A stretch of 64,000 nucleotides of DNA from Mucilaginibacter conchicola (GTDB lineage Bacteria > Bacteroidota > Bacteroidia > Sphingobacteriales > Sphingobacteriaceae), in contig NZ_QWDC01000002.1 in the NCBI RefSeq assembly GCF_003432115.1, forward strand, positions 806,001 through 870,000, in the 5' to 3' direction. A model generated the notes under the pieces. It had not been told where the DNA came from, did no database searches, and saw nothing but the letters and a program-made list of their open reading frames with translations. The translations under genes and the position numbers were made by a program. This document shows positions 17,762 through 26,445 of this stretch, piece by piece. Numbering within the stretch: position 1 is the stretch's first letter; every line of letters begins with the position of its first letter.

Positions 17762-17855
17762 GTCATTGAGAGGAGCGCTGCGACGTGGCAATCTCATCGC
17801 GTTTAGATAAACGCGATGAGATTGCTTCTCCGCCATACGGCGGAATCGCAATGAC
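17762..17855. repeat. 94-bp palindromic repeat (GTCATTGxGAG family)
   Basis: The outer arms are GTCATTG and CAATGAC, with inner TGGCAATCTC / GAGATTGC. At the centre CATCGCGTTTA and TAAACGCGATG form a perfect 11-bp stem (17794-17817). It is related to the copies at 2682, 11019 and 49565 but with a different central stem. Confidence 0.85.
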
Positions 17856-17879
17856 ATGTTGGTAATTAACACCATCCCT

Positions 17880-18875
17880 ATGAAAGCCATAGTTCTCGAA
17901 TCAGCAGAAAACCCGATAGTTGTAAAAGAAGTTGCCAAACCAACGCCCGGCGCGGGCGAGGTATTAGTTCAGCTAAAAGCTGCGGCTTTAAACCGTCGCG
18001 ACTGGTGGATAACACAAGGCAAGTATGCCGGTATAAAATATCCCACTATTTTGGGTGCCGATGGCGCTGGCATTGTTGCCGAAGCCGGTGAAGGCGCCGC
18101 TGATTTGGTAGGCAAAGAGGTTATCATCAACCCATCTCATAACTGGGGCGAACACGACGAGTTTCAGGGAAAGGATTTTAAAATTTTGGGCCTGCCAGAT
18201 GATGGAACCATGGCAGAATATGTATTGGCGAAAGCAGAATACCTATATCCTAAACCGGTACATTTAACCTGGGAGCAGGCGGCATCTGTTCCGCTGGCGG
18301 GATTAACCGCTTACCGCGCGCTGTTCACAAAAGCCCGATTGAAAAAAGGTGATAAGGTTTTAATAGTAGGGGTTGGCGCAGGTACCGGCACATTTTTGTT
18401 ACAGTGGGCTTTGGCAGCAGGTGCACAGGTATTTGTAACATCAGGCACGGGCGAAAAAATTGAGCAAGCCAAGCAACTGGGTGCATCTGCAGGCGTAAAC
18501 TATAAAGCGCAAGACTGGGCGCAGGAACTGAAACACCTTGCCGGCGGTTTTGATGTGGTAATAGACAGCGCCCTCGGGCCCGATTTCGCCAAGATCCCTG
18601 ATTTATGCAATCCAGGTGCTCGTATCGTATTCTTTGGCGGAACGGCGGGTAATATCCCCGAAATTAATGCCCGGCCGATATTCTGGAAACAGATTCAGAT
18701 CCTGGGTACCACTATGGGCACACAAGAGGAGTTTAAAGCAATGCTTGCTTTTGTTAATGAGCACAAAATAGTACCGGTAGTAGATGAAGTTTACCCGCTT
18801 ACTGAAGCTAAAGCAGCTTTTGATAAAATGGGCGCGGCAAGGCAGTTTGGCAAAATTGTGATCAGTGTATCCTGA
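17880..18875 (+). CDS. Zinc-independent alcohol dehydrogenase / quinone oxidoreductase (MDR family)
   Basis: The 331-residue protein has a GroES-like N-terminal domain (AAALNRRDWWITQGKY...GADGAGIVAE) and a Rossmann domain with VLIVGVGAGTGTFLLQWA near residue 160. The catalytic-zinc Cys and His and the four structural Cys residues of zinc alcohol dehydrogenases are absent. It is probably an NADPH-dependent reductase of unknown substrate. The ATG at 17880 starts the usual MKAIVLE text and is preferred over one at 17856. Confidence 0.88.
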   Translation: MKAIVLESAENPIVVKEVAKPTPGAGEVLVQLKAAALNRRDWWITQGKYAGIKYPTILGADGAGIVAEAGEGAADLVGKEVIINPSHNWGEHDEFQGKDFKILGLPDDGTMAEYVLAKAEYLYPKPVHLTWEQAASVPLAGLTAYRALFTKARLKKGDKVLIVGVGAGTGTFLLQWALAAGAQVFVTSGTGEKIEQAKQLGASAGVNYKAQDWAQELKHLAGGFDVVIDSALGPDFAKIPDLCNPGARIVFFGGTAGNIPEINARPIFWKQIQILGTTMGTQEEFKAMLAFVNEHKIVPVVDEVYPLTEAKAAFDKMGAARQFGKIVISVS

Positions 18876-18990
18876 TAGGCAAAACTTTATCTTACTTATT
18901 AACATTTCAGAACATTAATCACATTTTAATATTTTACCTGCTATATAATTTCTAATTTTCGCCTTTCGTTTTGTGATTGATTTTTTACCT

Positions 18991-20202
18991 ATGAGACAAG
19001 TGTGCACAACTGTCATTTCCATTGCTTTTTCTGTTCTTTCGTTAGCGGCCTGCAAATCAAAGCCCGGCCACAATAAGCCCGGCGAGGCCGATAACGGCAA
19101 GCCTTTTGACCCGGTTACTATACTGAAGTATGACCCTAAGGATGAAGACAAAAAGATAGATGAGTTTATGCAGCACCTGCACAAGGTAAGTGGCTTTAAC
19201 GGCAACGTACTTGTGGCAAAAAAAGGTAAAATAGTTTACGAAGGCGCTTTTGGCTGGGCTAATCACTTAACCCGCGACAGCCTGAAACTGAGTTCACAAT
19301 TTGAGTTGGCATCCGTTACCAAAACCATGACGGGTACAGCCATTATGCAGCTTTGGGAACGCGGCAAGATAAAACTTGACCAGGATGTGCGCGACTTCTT
19401 CCCTGATTTCCCTTACGAGGGGGTAACCATCCGTTTGCTATTAACACACCGCAGCGGTATGATGAACTATGTTTACTTTGTAGATAACATTTATCGTACC
19501 CAACACCTTAACCAAAAGAAAGGCTTAACCAATCAGGAAGCCATGGAGCTGATAGCCAAATACAAACCGGCTCGTTTTAACAAACCAAACGCAAGTTTCC
19601 TGTACAATAACAGCAACTTTATGGTGCTGGGCGCTATCATTGAAAAAGTGACCGGCCAAACTTACTCCGACTACATGAAGGAGAATATCTTTAAACCGGC
19701 AGGTATGACGCATACAGCCGTATACTCAAAGGCGGTTTATGATAAAATTCCGGTTGATGTGGTTGGGCACGACCGTAACAGCTGGAAATACTCGGTAGCA
19801 CAAAACTTTTTGGATGGCCCGGTGGGCGATAAAGGTATTTACAGCACCGTGGCTGATCTGTTTGTGTTTGACCAGGCGCTTAAAGCAGGTAAGCTGATCA
19901 AACCGGCTACGCAGGATTCGGCCTATACCGCCCACAACCCCATGATCCGCGGACACTTTAGCTACGGTTATGGCTGGAGAATTTTTGAATCGCCGGGGCA
20001 AAAGGTGGTTTACCACACCGGCTGGTGGCACGGATTTCGCCATATCTACCTGCGCGATATGAAAAACGATGTTACCATTGTTTTGTTAGGTAATATGGTG
20101 AACGGCAGCTTGCTGCATTTGGATGACCTGTTTAAAATGACAGGCATGCCGGTAGTACGCAAAGGCGCCTACAACGGCAGCGGGGATACGGCTGAGGATT
20201 AA
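18991..20202 (+). CDS. Serine hydrolase lipoprotein (beta-lactamase / DD-peptidase family)
   Basis: The 403-residue protein has a lipoprotein signal with LAAC (Cys about 21) and a class C beta-lactamase-like domain. Active-site motifs are SVTK (nucleophile Ser and Lys, about residue 108), YNNSN for the Tyr-x-Asn motif, and HTGWWHG for the KTG-like motif. It is probably a periplasmic or outer-membrane esterase or peptidase and cannot be called a resistance enzyme. A GTG at 18973 is in frame, but the ATG at 18991 gives the proper signal peptide. Confidence 0.88.
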   Translation: MRQVCTTVISIAFSVLSLAACKSKPGHNKPGEADNGKPFDPVTILKYDPKDEDKKIDEFMQHLHKVSGFNGNVLVAKKGKIVYEGAFGWANHLTRDSLKLSSQFELASVTKTMTGTAIMQLWERGKIKLDQDVRDFFPDFPYEGVTIRLLLTHRSGMMNYVYFVDNIYRTQHLNQKKGLTNQEAMELIAKYKPARFNKPNASFLYNNSNFMVLGAIIEKVTGQTYSDYMKENIFKPAGMTHTAVYSKAVYDKIPVDVVGHDRNSWKYSVAQNFLDGPVGDKGIYSTVADLFVFDQALKAGKLIKPATQDSAYTAHNPMIRGHFSYGYGWRIFESPGQKVVYHTGWWHGFRHIYLRDMKNDVTIVLLGNMVNGSLLHLDDLFKMTGMPVVRKGAYNGSGDTAED

Positions 20203-20206
20203 ACTT

Positions 20207-20316
20207 CGCCCCCCAGCCCCCTGAAGGGGGAGCAGGCAGGGCACAGTGGGTAATTTAAATAAATTATATAAACTTCTATTCCCCTTCAGGGGTTAGGGGG
20301 TAAATTAGGGGGCTTT
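20207..20316. repeat. Inverted pair of CCCCCTGAAGGGGG repeats abutting ybaB
   Basis: CCCCCAGCCCCCTGAAGGGG lies just after the serine hydrolase stop. CCCCTTCAGGGGTTAGGGGG and a trailing GGGGGCTTT run up to 20316, directly against the ybaB ATG. The two copies face each other across about 50 AT-rich bases. Confidence 0.8.
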
Positions 20317-20631
20317 ATGTTCGATAAATTAATGGAAGCCCAGCAAAAGGCTGGCGAGGTAAAAAAGAGGTTAGATGCTATCACCGTTACAGGCACCGCC
20401 GAGGGTGGTAAAATAACCGTACAGGCTAACGGCAATAAAGTAGTTAAATCAATTGCTATTGATGAGGACTTTTTGAAAGATGCCGATAAAGAAGAATTAG
20501 AAGAGCTGCTTGTTGTAGCCGTAAACAAGGCTTTAGAACAGGCAGAGAACGTAAGCCAAAGCGAAATGGCCGCCATGACCAACGCCATGTTAGGCGGCAT
20601 GGGTGGCTTAGGCAACCTGTTTGGCAAATAA
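20317..20631 (+). CDS. ybaB: Nucleoid-associated protein, YbaB/EbfC family
   Basis: The 104-residue protein forms a small DNA-binding dimer that coats the nucleoid. It starts MFDKLMEAQQKAGEVKKRL, the usual first helix, contains a TVTGTAEGGKITVQANGNKV sheet, and ends with a Met/Gly-rich tail (AMLGGMGGLGNLFGK), as in the family. It is unusual in that its 5' untranslated sequence is a palindromic repeat ending nine bases before the ATG. The metallo-hydrolase gene follows after 26 bp. Confidence 0.93.
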   Translation: MFDKLMEAQQKAGEVKKRLDAITVTGTAEGGKITVQANGNKVVKSIAIDEDFLKDADKEELEELLVVAVNKALEQAENVSQSEMAAMTNAMLGGMGGLGNLFGK

Positions 20632-20657
20632 CGAGTAATACATCTAAAAACTACAGT

Positions 20658-21335
20658 ATGAAATTCACATTCTATGGTCAGTCGGCATTTGAATTGGTTG
20701 TCGATGGTAAGACCTTATTATTCGATCCGTTTATTACAGGCAACCCGCTTGCCAAAGATATTGATGTAGCAAGCTTAAAGCCCGATTACATCCTGGTATC
20801 GCACGGTCATGGCGACCACGTTGGCGATCTGATCGATATTGCTAAACGTACCGGCGCAAAAGTGATCTGTATTGCCGAGATAGCCAACTGGTTAGGCGGT
20901 CAAGGCGTTGAAAATACCCACGGCATGAACATCGGAGGTGCTTTCAATTTCGATTTTGGCCGTGTGAAGATGGTGAATGCCATCCACTCAAGCGCACTGC
21001 CAGATGGATCAAACGGTGGTAACCCTGCCGGTTTTGTGATCTACGGCGGCGGTAAAACCATCTACTTTGCAGGCGATACCGCTTTAACTTATGATATGAA
21101 GTTATTAGCTGATGAGAACATTGACTGGGCATTATTACCAATAGGTGATAACTACACCATGGGTGCCGATGATGCTATCAAGGCTGCGGCATTTGTAAAC
21201 TGCAAAAACATTGTGGGTATCCACTATGATTCGTTCCCGGTCATCAAAATAGATAAAGACGAAGTAGCCGAGAAATTCCTGAAAGCAGGCCTAAACTTAA
21301 AACTACCTGCAGTAGGCGAAAGCATTGAGTTGTAA
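20658..21335 (+). CDS. Metal-dependent hydrolase, metallo-beta-lactamase fold (UPF0173 type)
   Basis: The 225-residue cytoplasmic protein has the zinc motif SHGHGDHVGD (H49, H51, D53, H54), further ligands in NAIHSS and FAGDTALT, and a late IHYDSFPV. This matches the short YtkL/UPF0173 branch of metallo-beta-lactamase-fold hydrolases, whose substrate is not known. It is probably cotranscribed with ybaB and ends at a strong terminator. Confidence 0.9.
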   Translation: MKFTFYGQSAFELVVDGKTLLFDPFITGNPLAKDIDVASLKPDYILVSHGHGDHVGDLIDIAKRTGAKVICIAEIANWLGGQGVENTHGMNIGGAFNFDFGRVKMVNAIHSSALPDGSNGGNPAGFVIYGGGKTIYFAGDTALTYDMKLLADENIDWALLPIGDNYTMGADDAIKAAAFVNCKNIVGIHYDSFPVIKIDKDEVAEKFLKAGLNLKLPAVGESIEL

Positions 21336-21350
21336 TTTCAAAACTCCCTA

Positions 21351-21390
21351 AAAGCAAAGGCCCCGAAATATTTCGGGGCCTTTGCTTTTT
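21351..21390. terminator. Strong bidirectional terminator
   Basis: AAAGCAAAGGCCCCGAAA and its complement form an almost uninterrupted stem ending in five T residues. It serves the metallo-hydrolase on the plus strand and the small convergent gene at 21417 on the minus strand. Confidence 0.9.
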
Positions 21391-21416
21391 AGAATAAGAT
21401 ATCTGAAGGCAACACA

Positions 21417-21611
21417 CTACATTTTAGCAGTGTCGGCCTTAGCAGCAGCTTTAGCCACCTTTTTACCTTTCTTTTTGTACACTTTGTGTACTTTCTTGGT
21501 GGTCTTAGTGCTCTTTGTTGTATCCTGCTGTGTTTGTGCAGGCATTGCAAATGCATTTAGGCTACTAAATGATACAGCTGCAATAGCGATGGTAGCAATT
21601 GTCTTTTTCAT
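21417..21611 (-). CDS. Small secreted Lys-rich protein
   Basis: The 64-residue protein has a signal peptide (MKKTIATIAIAAVSFSSLNAFA) and a mature part of about 42 residues that is mostly Lys, Thr and Ala (KKVHKVYKKKGKKVAKAAAK). The basic, unstructured nature suggests binding to nucleic acid, lipopolysaccharide or another polyanion, which is inference. It was not recognised as a named family. It shares the bidirectional terminator with the convergent gene. Confidence 0.7.
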   Translation of the reverse strand: MKKTIATIAIAAVSFSSLNAFAMPAQTQQDTTKSTKTTKKVHKVYKKKGKKVAKAAAKADTAKM

Positions 21612-21690
21612 GGTTAGTTATTTAAGTTTTTAGTCTTCTTATAACACAAACAAAATTGCTACCAATTATCACCATCTATCAAAATTAATT

Positions 21691-22953
21691 TTAGATCACC
21701 GTACCGTTTGGTATAATGGCGCGCTTCTTAATAATCACTATACCATCTACCACGGTATAGGTTGGGAAATCGCCATCTGCCAGTCTTTCGCCGCAATTGA
21801 TGCTCACATTATCGCCTATATAAGTATTCTTGTCGATGATGGCATTTTTGATGTTCACGTTATCGCCAATACCCATGGCCGGCATGTTGTTTTGCTTAGC
21901 CAGTTCTATCTCATCAAGGGTCTGGTAATTATCGCTACCCATTACATAACAGCTCTCAATTTTTGTGTTAAAGCCAATACGGGTGCGGATACCGATAATA
22001 GAGCGCTTAACCAAACTTGCGTTGATGATACAACCATCAGCAATAATAGATTTCTCCATTGTAGTGCCCGATATTTTGGTTGGCGGCAACATGCGTGCAC
22101 GTGTAAATATCTGGTTGCTGTTAAACAGGTTAAATTGAGGAATATCATCAGTTAAACCTAAGTTGGCTTCAAAGAATGAAGGGATAGTACCAATATCTGT
22201 CCAGTAGCCTTCGTACTGGTAGCTTACTACCTTATGGCCAATAATTGATTGCGGGATGATCTCCTTACCAAAATCAGTTTCTTCGGTATTTTCTAACAGA
22301 TCATAAAGCAGCTTTTTGTTGAAGATGTAAATACCCATTGATGCAAGGTATAAACGGCCCTGCGCTTTCATCTCGTCGCTTACTTCTGATACAAGGCTTT
22401 CAAAACCGGTTTTTGGTTTCTCAACAAAAGAAGTGATCAGGTTATTGTCATCTGTTTTAAGGATACCAAAACCAGGCACATCATTAGCATGTACTGGGAT
22501 GGTAGCGATAGATATATCAGCTTCTTTTTCGATGTGCTGTTGTATCATTTCGTCAAAATCCATCTGGTACAGCTGGTCGCCCGATAGGATCAGTACGTAT
22601 TCAAAATCGTGCACATTTAAATGGTGCAGGCTTTGCCTTACCGCATCGGCCGTACCCTGGAACCAGTGGCCGCTGGTAGGCGTTTGCTCTGCAGCCAGTA
22701 TATCAACAAATGCCTTGCTGAAGGTACTGAAATGGTAAGTGTTTTTAATGTGCTTGTTAAGCGATGCCGAGTTAAACTGCGTTAACACGAATATCCTATC
22801 GATACCCGAGTGCAGACAGTTAGAGATGGGAATATCTACCAAACGGTATTTACCCGCAATTGGAACGGCTGGTTTTGAACGGGTTTGGGTTAAAGGTGCT
22901 AAACGGCTACCCTGACCGCCCCCCAGTACAATACTGATTACTTTCGATGTCAT
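21691..22953 (-). CDS. glgC: Glucose-1-phosphate adenylyltransferase
   Basis: GlgC makes ADP-glucose from ATP and glucose-1-phosphate, the committed step of glycogen synthesis. The 420-residue protein begins with the nucleotide-binding loop VLGGGQGSRLAPLT (about 9-22), followed by KPAVPIAGKYRLVDIPISNC, and contains FVEKPKT for the sugar-phosphate site. The C-terminal left-handed beta-helix (about 300-420) is full length. It lies 3 bp after glgA in the same operon. Confidence 0.96.
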   Translation of the reverse strand: MTSKVISIVLGGGQGSRLAPLTQTRSKPAVPIAGKYRLVDIPISNCLHSGIDRIFVLTQFNSASLNKHIKNTYHFSTFSKAFVDILAAEQTPTSGHWFQGTADAVRQSLHHLNVHDFEYVLILSGDQLYQMDFDEMIQQHIEKEADISIATIPVHANDVPGFGILKTDDNNLITSFVEKPKTGFESLVSEVSDEMKAQGRLYLASMGIYIFNKKLLYDLLENTEETDFGKEIIPQSIIGHKVVSYQYEGYWTDIGTIPSFFEANLGLTDDIPQFNLFNSNQIFTRARMLPPTKISGTTMEKSIIADGCIINASLVKRSIIGIRTRIGFNTKIESCYVMGSDNYQTLDEIELAKQNNMPAMGIGDNVNIKNAIIDKNTYIGDNVSINCGERLADGDFPTYTVVDGIVIIKKRAIIPNGTVI

Positions 22954-22956
22954 ATC

Positions 22957-24375
22957 TTAAGAAATTAAACTTTGGTACAGATCTGTATATTCTTTTGCCG
23001 AACGCCCCCATGAAAAATCCAACGCCATCATACGTTTGCGCAGGGTTTGCATTTTGCGGGTGTCCTTATATAAATCAATTGCTCGGTTTATTGATGTGCT
23101 GATGTCAGCTACCGTTACATGGTCAAAACGTATGCCGTAACCGCCTTCGTCGCCAAAATCTATCACGGTATCGCGCAAACCGCCGGTGCTGCGCACCATT
23201 GGCAAAGTGCCGTAACGCATCGAGTACATTTGGTTTAACCCGCATGGCTCCACGCGCGATGGCATTAGCAAAAAGTCTGATCCGGCATATACCAGATGTG
23301 CTAATGATTCATCGTACCCGATAAAAACGGCGCACTGCTCCGGATAGGTTTCCTTTAACAGTTTTAATTGATTTTCTGTTTCGGCATCGCCGGTACCCAG
23401 CACAAAAAAGTTTACCACATCACCGCGCTCTTTAATAATACCTTCGATAGCGGCCGGTAACAAGTCTGATCCTTTTTCATCAACCAACCGACCAATAAAG
23501 GCAACAAGTGGTTTAGCGGTATCTAAATTAAAACGCTCGCATAAGGCAGCTTTGTTAGCAGCTTTGCCTTTGCTTACGGTTGTTGTATTGTAATGGGCAG
23601 GCAGCATGGGGTCTGTAGCCGGGTTCCACACTTCGGTATCAATACCGTTTAATATGCCTACGCCTTTTGCGCTCTCTAAATAAAATAAATATTCAAGGCC
23701 GTTGCTATTCTTTGTGAGCTCGTCCAGGTAGCTTGGCGATACGGTGGTATATCTCCAGCAGCATTTAACTGCACAAGCCAGCGGGTTAATGCCACCGTTC
23801 CACTCTAATAGGCCGGTTTTATAAAAATCAACCTCGGGTAACAATGGTAGCCTGTCCCATCCAAAAGCACCATGGTACTGGCCGTTGTGGATGGTAAATA
23901 TGGTTGGGATAGTAGCCAGCCTTGTGTACAGTGCCGAATGATACATCAGGAAAGGAATTAACCCCGCATGATGGTCATGGCAATGGATCAGATCAGGCGA
24001 TTGGCCGCTCCAGTTTATCCAGTCAAGAAAACAGATCTGGAAGGCCAGGAACTGATCGCGCTCGTCGGGATAGCTGTAAACATTCTCCCGGTCAAGCAGT
24101 CCCGGTATGTGTATCAGGTATAGTTCAAAACCGAGTTTATCGGTTTGCTCTTTTAAGATCTCAAAATATATCCTGCGTGTGCCCAGCAATGATGTCCCCT
24201 GGAAAACCATATCAAACTGGCTTTCGTGAACAAACTTGCGGTTGTAAAAAGGCATTACTACGGCAGCCTGCAAACCTGCCTGGTTCTGGTATTTTGGCAA
24301 TGCGCCAACCACATCGGCAAGGCCGCCAACTTTAGCAACAGGATAGCATTCGGCACTTAAATGGAATATTCTCAT
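22957..24375 (-). CDS. glgA: Glycogen synthase (ADP-glucose type)
   Basis: The 472-residue GT5-family enzyme elongates alpha-1,4-glucan from ADP-glucose. It starts MRIFHLSAECYPVAKVGGLADVVG, which contains the KVGGL substrate motif (about 15-19), and carries EPCGLNQMYSMRYG in the C-terminal half. An in-frame ATG at 24408 exists, but the ATG at 24375 gives the normal N-terminus. It is the first gene of glgA-glgC. Branching and debranching enzymes are not in this window. Confidence 0.95.
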   Translation of the reverse strand: MRIFHLSAECYPVAKVGGLADVVGALPKYQNQAGLQAAVVMPFYNRKFVHESQFDMVFQGTSLLGTRRIYFEILKEQTDKLGFELYLIHIPGLLDRENVYSYPDERDQFLAFQICFLDWINWSGQSPDLIHCHDHHAGLIPFLMYHSALYTRLATIPTIFTIHNGQYHGAFGWDRLPLLPEVDFYKTGLLEWNGGINPLACAVKCCWRYTTVSPSYLDELTKNSNGLEYLFYLESAKGVGILNGIDTEVWNPATDPMLPAHYNTTTVSKGKAANKAALCERFNLDTAKPLVAFIGRLVDEKGSDLLPAAIEGIIKERGDVVNFFVLGTGDAETENQLKLLKETYPEQCAVFIGYDESLAHLVYAGSDFLLMPSRVEPCGLNQMYSMRYGTLPMVRSTGGLRDTVIDFGDEGGYGIRFDHVTVADISTSINRAIDLYKDTRKMQTLRKRMMALDFSWGRSAKEYTDLYQSLIS

Positions 24376-24603
24376 TCGGGTGGATATATGGGTTAAGGTA
24401 CTAAACATTTCCCCGTATAAACAAACACATAATTTGAAAAATGTGTTTGAAGTGCTGCTATTATTTAATTAAAAGCTATGGTTGTTTGCCATTTCTTTAG
24501 AATGCCTTTGCCGGGGAGTGCTGTTATTATGAAATTCATAACAGTTGAGTTTGTGGGAGAAAGAAAAGTGGTTGTTAAACATGGAAAGGTCGGGAGACAA
24601 GGG

Positions 24604-24916
24604 TAGCTCCTACGGAGCAAAATAAATTGATCGCGTTTTGTCTACAAAGCGGTTGTCCTTACGGGACATAACATGTAAGGTAAGAATGCTTTGCCGTTGT
24701 TATTTGCCGTTGTTGGTGTTGTCACCAACAACTCTCCGCAAGGATTGTAGTTGTTTGCTTTGCATGCAGCTTGTTGGTGACAACACCAACAAGGGCGAGG
24801 CTGGGCACATAACATACTGAAAGATGGAACAAGTTAACTAAATGAGGCCAATGTCCCGTAGGGACAACCGCTTTGTAGATAGTAACAGGAAAATGTTCTT
24901 TGCTCCATAGGAGCTA
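24604..24916. repeat. 313-bp nested inverted-repeat block
   Basis: No gene is seen between 24376 and 24952. Three motifs are mirrored around a centre near 24760. The outer pair is TAGCTCCTACGGAGCA (24604-24619) with TGCTCCATAGGAGCTA (24901-24916). The middle pair is CTACAAAGCGG plus GTCCTTACGGGAC (24642-24667) with GTCCCGTAGGGAC plus CCGCTTTGTAG (24853-24878). The inner pair is two TTGTTGGTG-type palindromes (24709-24732 and 24770-24793). Each unit is itself palindromic. A degenerate relative is at 50-237. Confidence 0.85.
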
Positions 24917-24938
24917 CCCTTTACAAGATCAGAACAAC

Positions 24939-24963
24939 AAAAAAGGCGGTTATTAAATCGCCT
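24939..24963 (-). terminator. Terminator overlapping the end of the EamA gene
   Basis: On the minus strand an 8-bp stem (AATCGCCT on the plus strand with AGGCGGTT, one G-T pair) spans the stop codon and is followed by six T residues. Confidence 0.6.
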
Positions 24964-25948
24964 CGCATTTTAAATTATTAAGATCCAATTTTTCTTCTTT
25001 AGGCGACTTAGGCACCGCTGCCGGCTTTTTGTATTTAGCCAAGTTGATGAGCAGCACGCTGATCAAAATGATGAACAAACCACCTGCCTGTAGCCATGAG
25101 ATATGTTCATTAGCAAACAGTACACCCAGTAGCACCGCAATAACCGGGTTAACATAAGCGTGTGTACTCACCTGGGTAGCCGGGCGAACGCTCAGCAACC
25201 ACACATAAGCCGTAAAAGCAGCTATCGACCCAAACAAAATAAGGTATAGCAAAGCAAACCAGGCCTGCGCCGGTACCTGCGCGGCATCGAATTTAGCAAA
25301 CTCACCATGTGCTGCGGCAGCAGGCAGGAATACAAAACCCGCTATCAGCATTTGCCAGGCAACTGTAACCCGCGATGGGCTGCTGCTGCCTTTGTATTTA
25401 GAAAACAGTGAGCCACTGGCCCAGCCAATCGGGCCTACTACCAACAGTATCATGCCTATCAGTTTAGCACTATCCTGCGGGCCGCTGAAGGAACCCATTA
25501 GCTGCTCGCCAAACAGCAGCAGTACGCCTGCAAAACCGATCACCAGTCCGCTTACAGTGGCCGTGCTTTTCAAATTCTCGCGCCAGTTGCGTTTATCCAG
25601 CACTACAAACCATATTGGGTTGACCGATACCATAATGGCTACCATGGCGCTTGGCAAAGCCTGTTCAACCCATATCACAATACCATTACCTACGGCAAGT
25701 AACAGGATACCACTTACAGCAGCATTGATCACATCCCGTTTTACCCAAAGCTTATCGCCTTTAAATTTACACCAGGCCAGCATCAATGCGCCTGCAGCTA
25801 TAAAGCGGATGGCACCCATCAGCATGGCCGGGATGCCGTGTATGGCCATCTGGATAAAGAAATAAGTTGAGCCCCATACAACGTAAACCGTTGCAAATGC
25901 AACGATCACTAAAAATGTGGATGGTGCTTTTTGTGTGATGGTGTTCAT
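24953..25948 (-). CDS. EamA/DMT-family membrane exporter
   Basis: The 331-residue inner-membrane protein has ten predicted helices in two EamA repeats. The first contains YVVWGSTYFFIQMAI near residue 20 and the second begins with GPIGWASGSLFSKY near residue 175. The family exports metabolites or amino acids; the substrate is unknown. It starts 2 bp after the DoxX gene and lies opposite a MocR regulator, a common arrangement for MocR-controlled EamA exporters, so control by that protein is likely. Confidence 0.88.
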   Translation of the reverse strand: MNTITQKAPSTFLVIVAFATVYVVWGSTYFFIQMAIHGIPAMLMGAIRFIAAGALMLAWCKFKGDKLWVKRDVINAAVSGILLLAVGNGIVIWVEQALPSAMVAIMVSVNPIWFVVLDKRNWRENLKSTATVSGLVIGFAGVLLLFGEQLMGSFSGPQDSAKLIGMILLVVGPIGWASGSLFSKYKGSSSPSRVTVAWQMLIAGFVFLPAAAAHGEFAKFDAAQVPAQAWFALLYLILFGSIAAFTAYVWLLSVRPATQVSTHAYVNPVIAVLLGVLFANEHISWLQAGGLFIILISVLLINLAKYKKPAAVPKSPKEEKLDLNNLKCEAI

Positions 25949-25950
25949 GA

Positions 25951-26391
25951 TTATGATCGTTTAGCTATTAATGCATCAATGCTCCATTTGTAGGTGGGTA
26001 CACAAGCCAGTAAGAAACTTGCTGCGCTTACCGTAAAAACAGAGTAACCAATAGGCGAATCAAACCCTCTGGAGATGGTCATGCTTATGGCGAAGGCCAA
26101 TGTTAGTAAACCGCTGCCATAAGCTGCCAGACGGGTAAACAAACCCAGCAAAAGCATTATGCCAAATACTCCTTCTGCAACAGACGCGATAATGGCCAGC
26201 GGTGTTACCAAAGCAGGTGGCAGGAATGACATGGTATCTCGCGACAGCACCATAAAATGTTCCCAATCGCCCCAGCTTATGTGCGGCTGGCCGTAGGCAC
26301 CCAGCAGGCCTATCCTGTCGGCAACTAACCAAACATAGCCTATACCTAAAGCGGCTCTCAGGTAAATTGCAGGGAAGTTGTAATTGGTCAT
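25951..26391 (-). CDS. DoxX-like membrane protein
   Basis: The 146-residue protein has four hydrophobic helices and DoxX-like motifs (LRAALGIGYVWLVADRIG at about 12, then VAEGVFGIMLLLGLFTRLAAYGS at about 70). DoxX-family proteins are small quinone-related or oxidoreductase-associated membrane proteins of poorly known role. It is the first gene of a two-gene unit with the EamA exporter. It is divergent from the MocR gene, with two repeats of a candidate operator 55-86 bp upstream of its start. Confidence 0.75.
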   Translation of the reverse strand: MTNYNFPAIYLRAALGIGYVWLVADRIGLLGAYGQPHISWGDWEHFMVLSRDTMSFLPPALVTPLAIIASVAEGVFGIMLLLGLFTRLAAYGSGLLTLAFAISMTISRGFDSPIGYSVFTVSAASFLLACVPTYKWSIDALIAKRS

Positions 26392-26445
26392 GGTGCTTAT
26401 TTTTTGTTTGATGATATAAAATTATTCATCAGGTGGCCTATCTTT

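Noticed and set aside
18991..20202. Beta-lactam resistance enzyme
   Set aside because: The motifs fit the broad serine hydrolase / DD-peptidase family; nothing indicates antibiotic hydrolysis.
24604..24916. CRISPR-like array
   Set aside because: The repeated words are inverted and palindromic, not direct repeats with equal spacers, and no cas gene is near.
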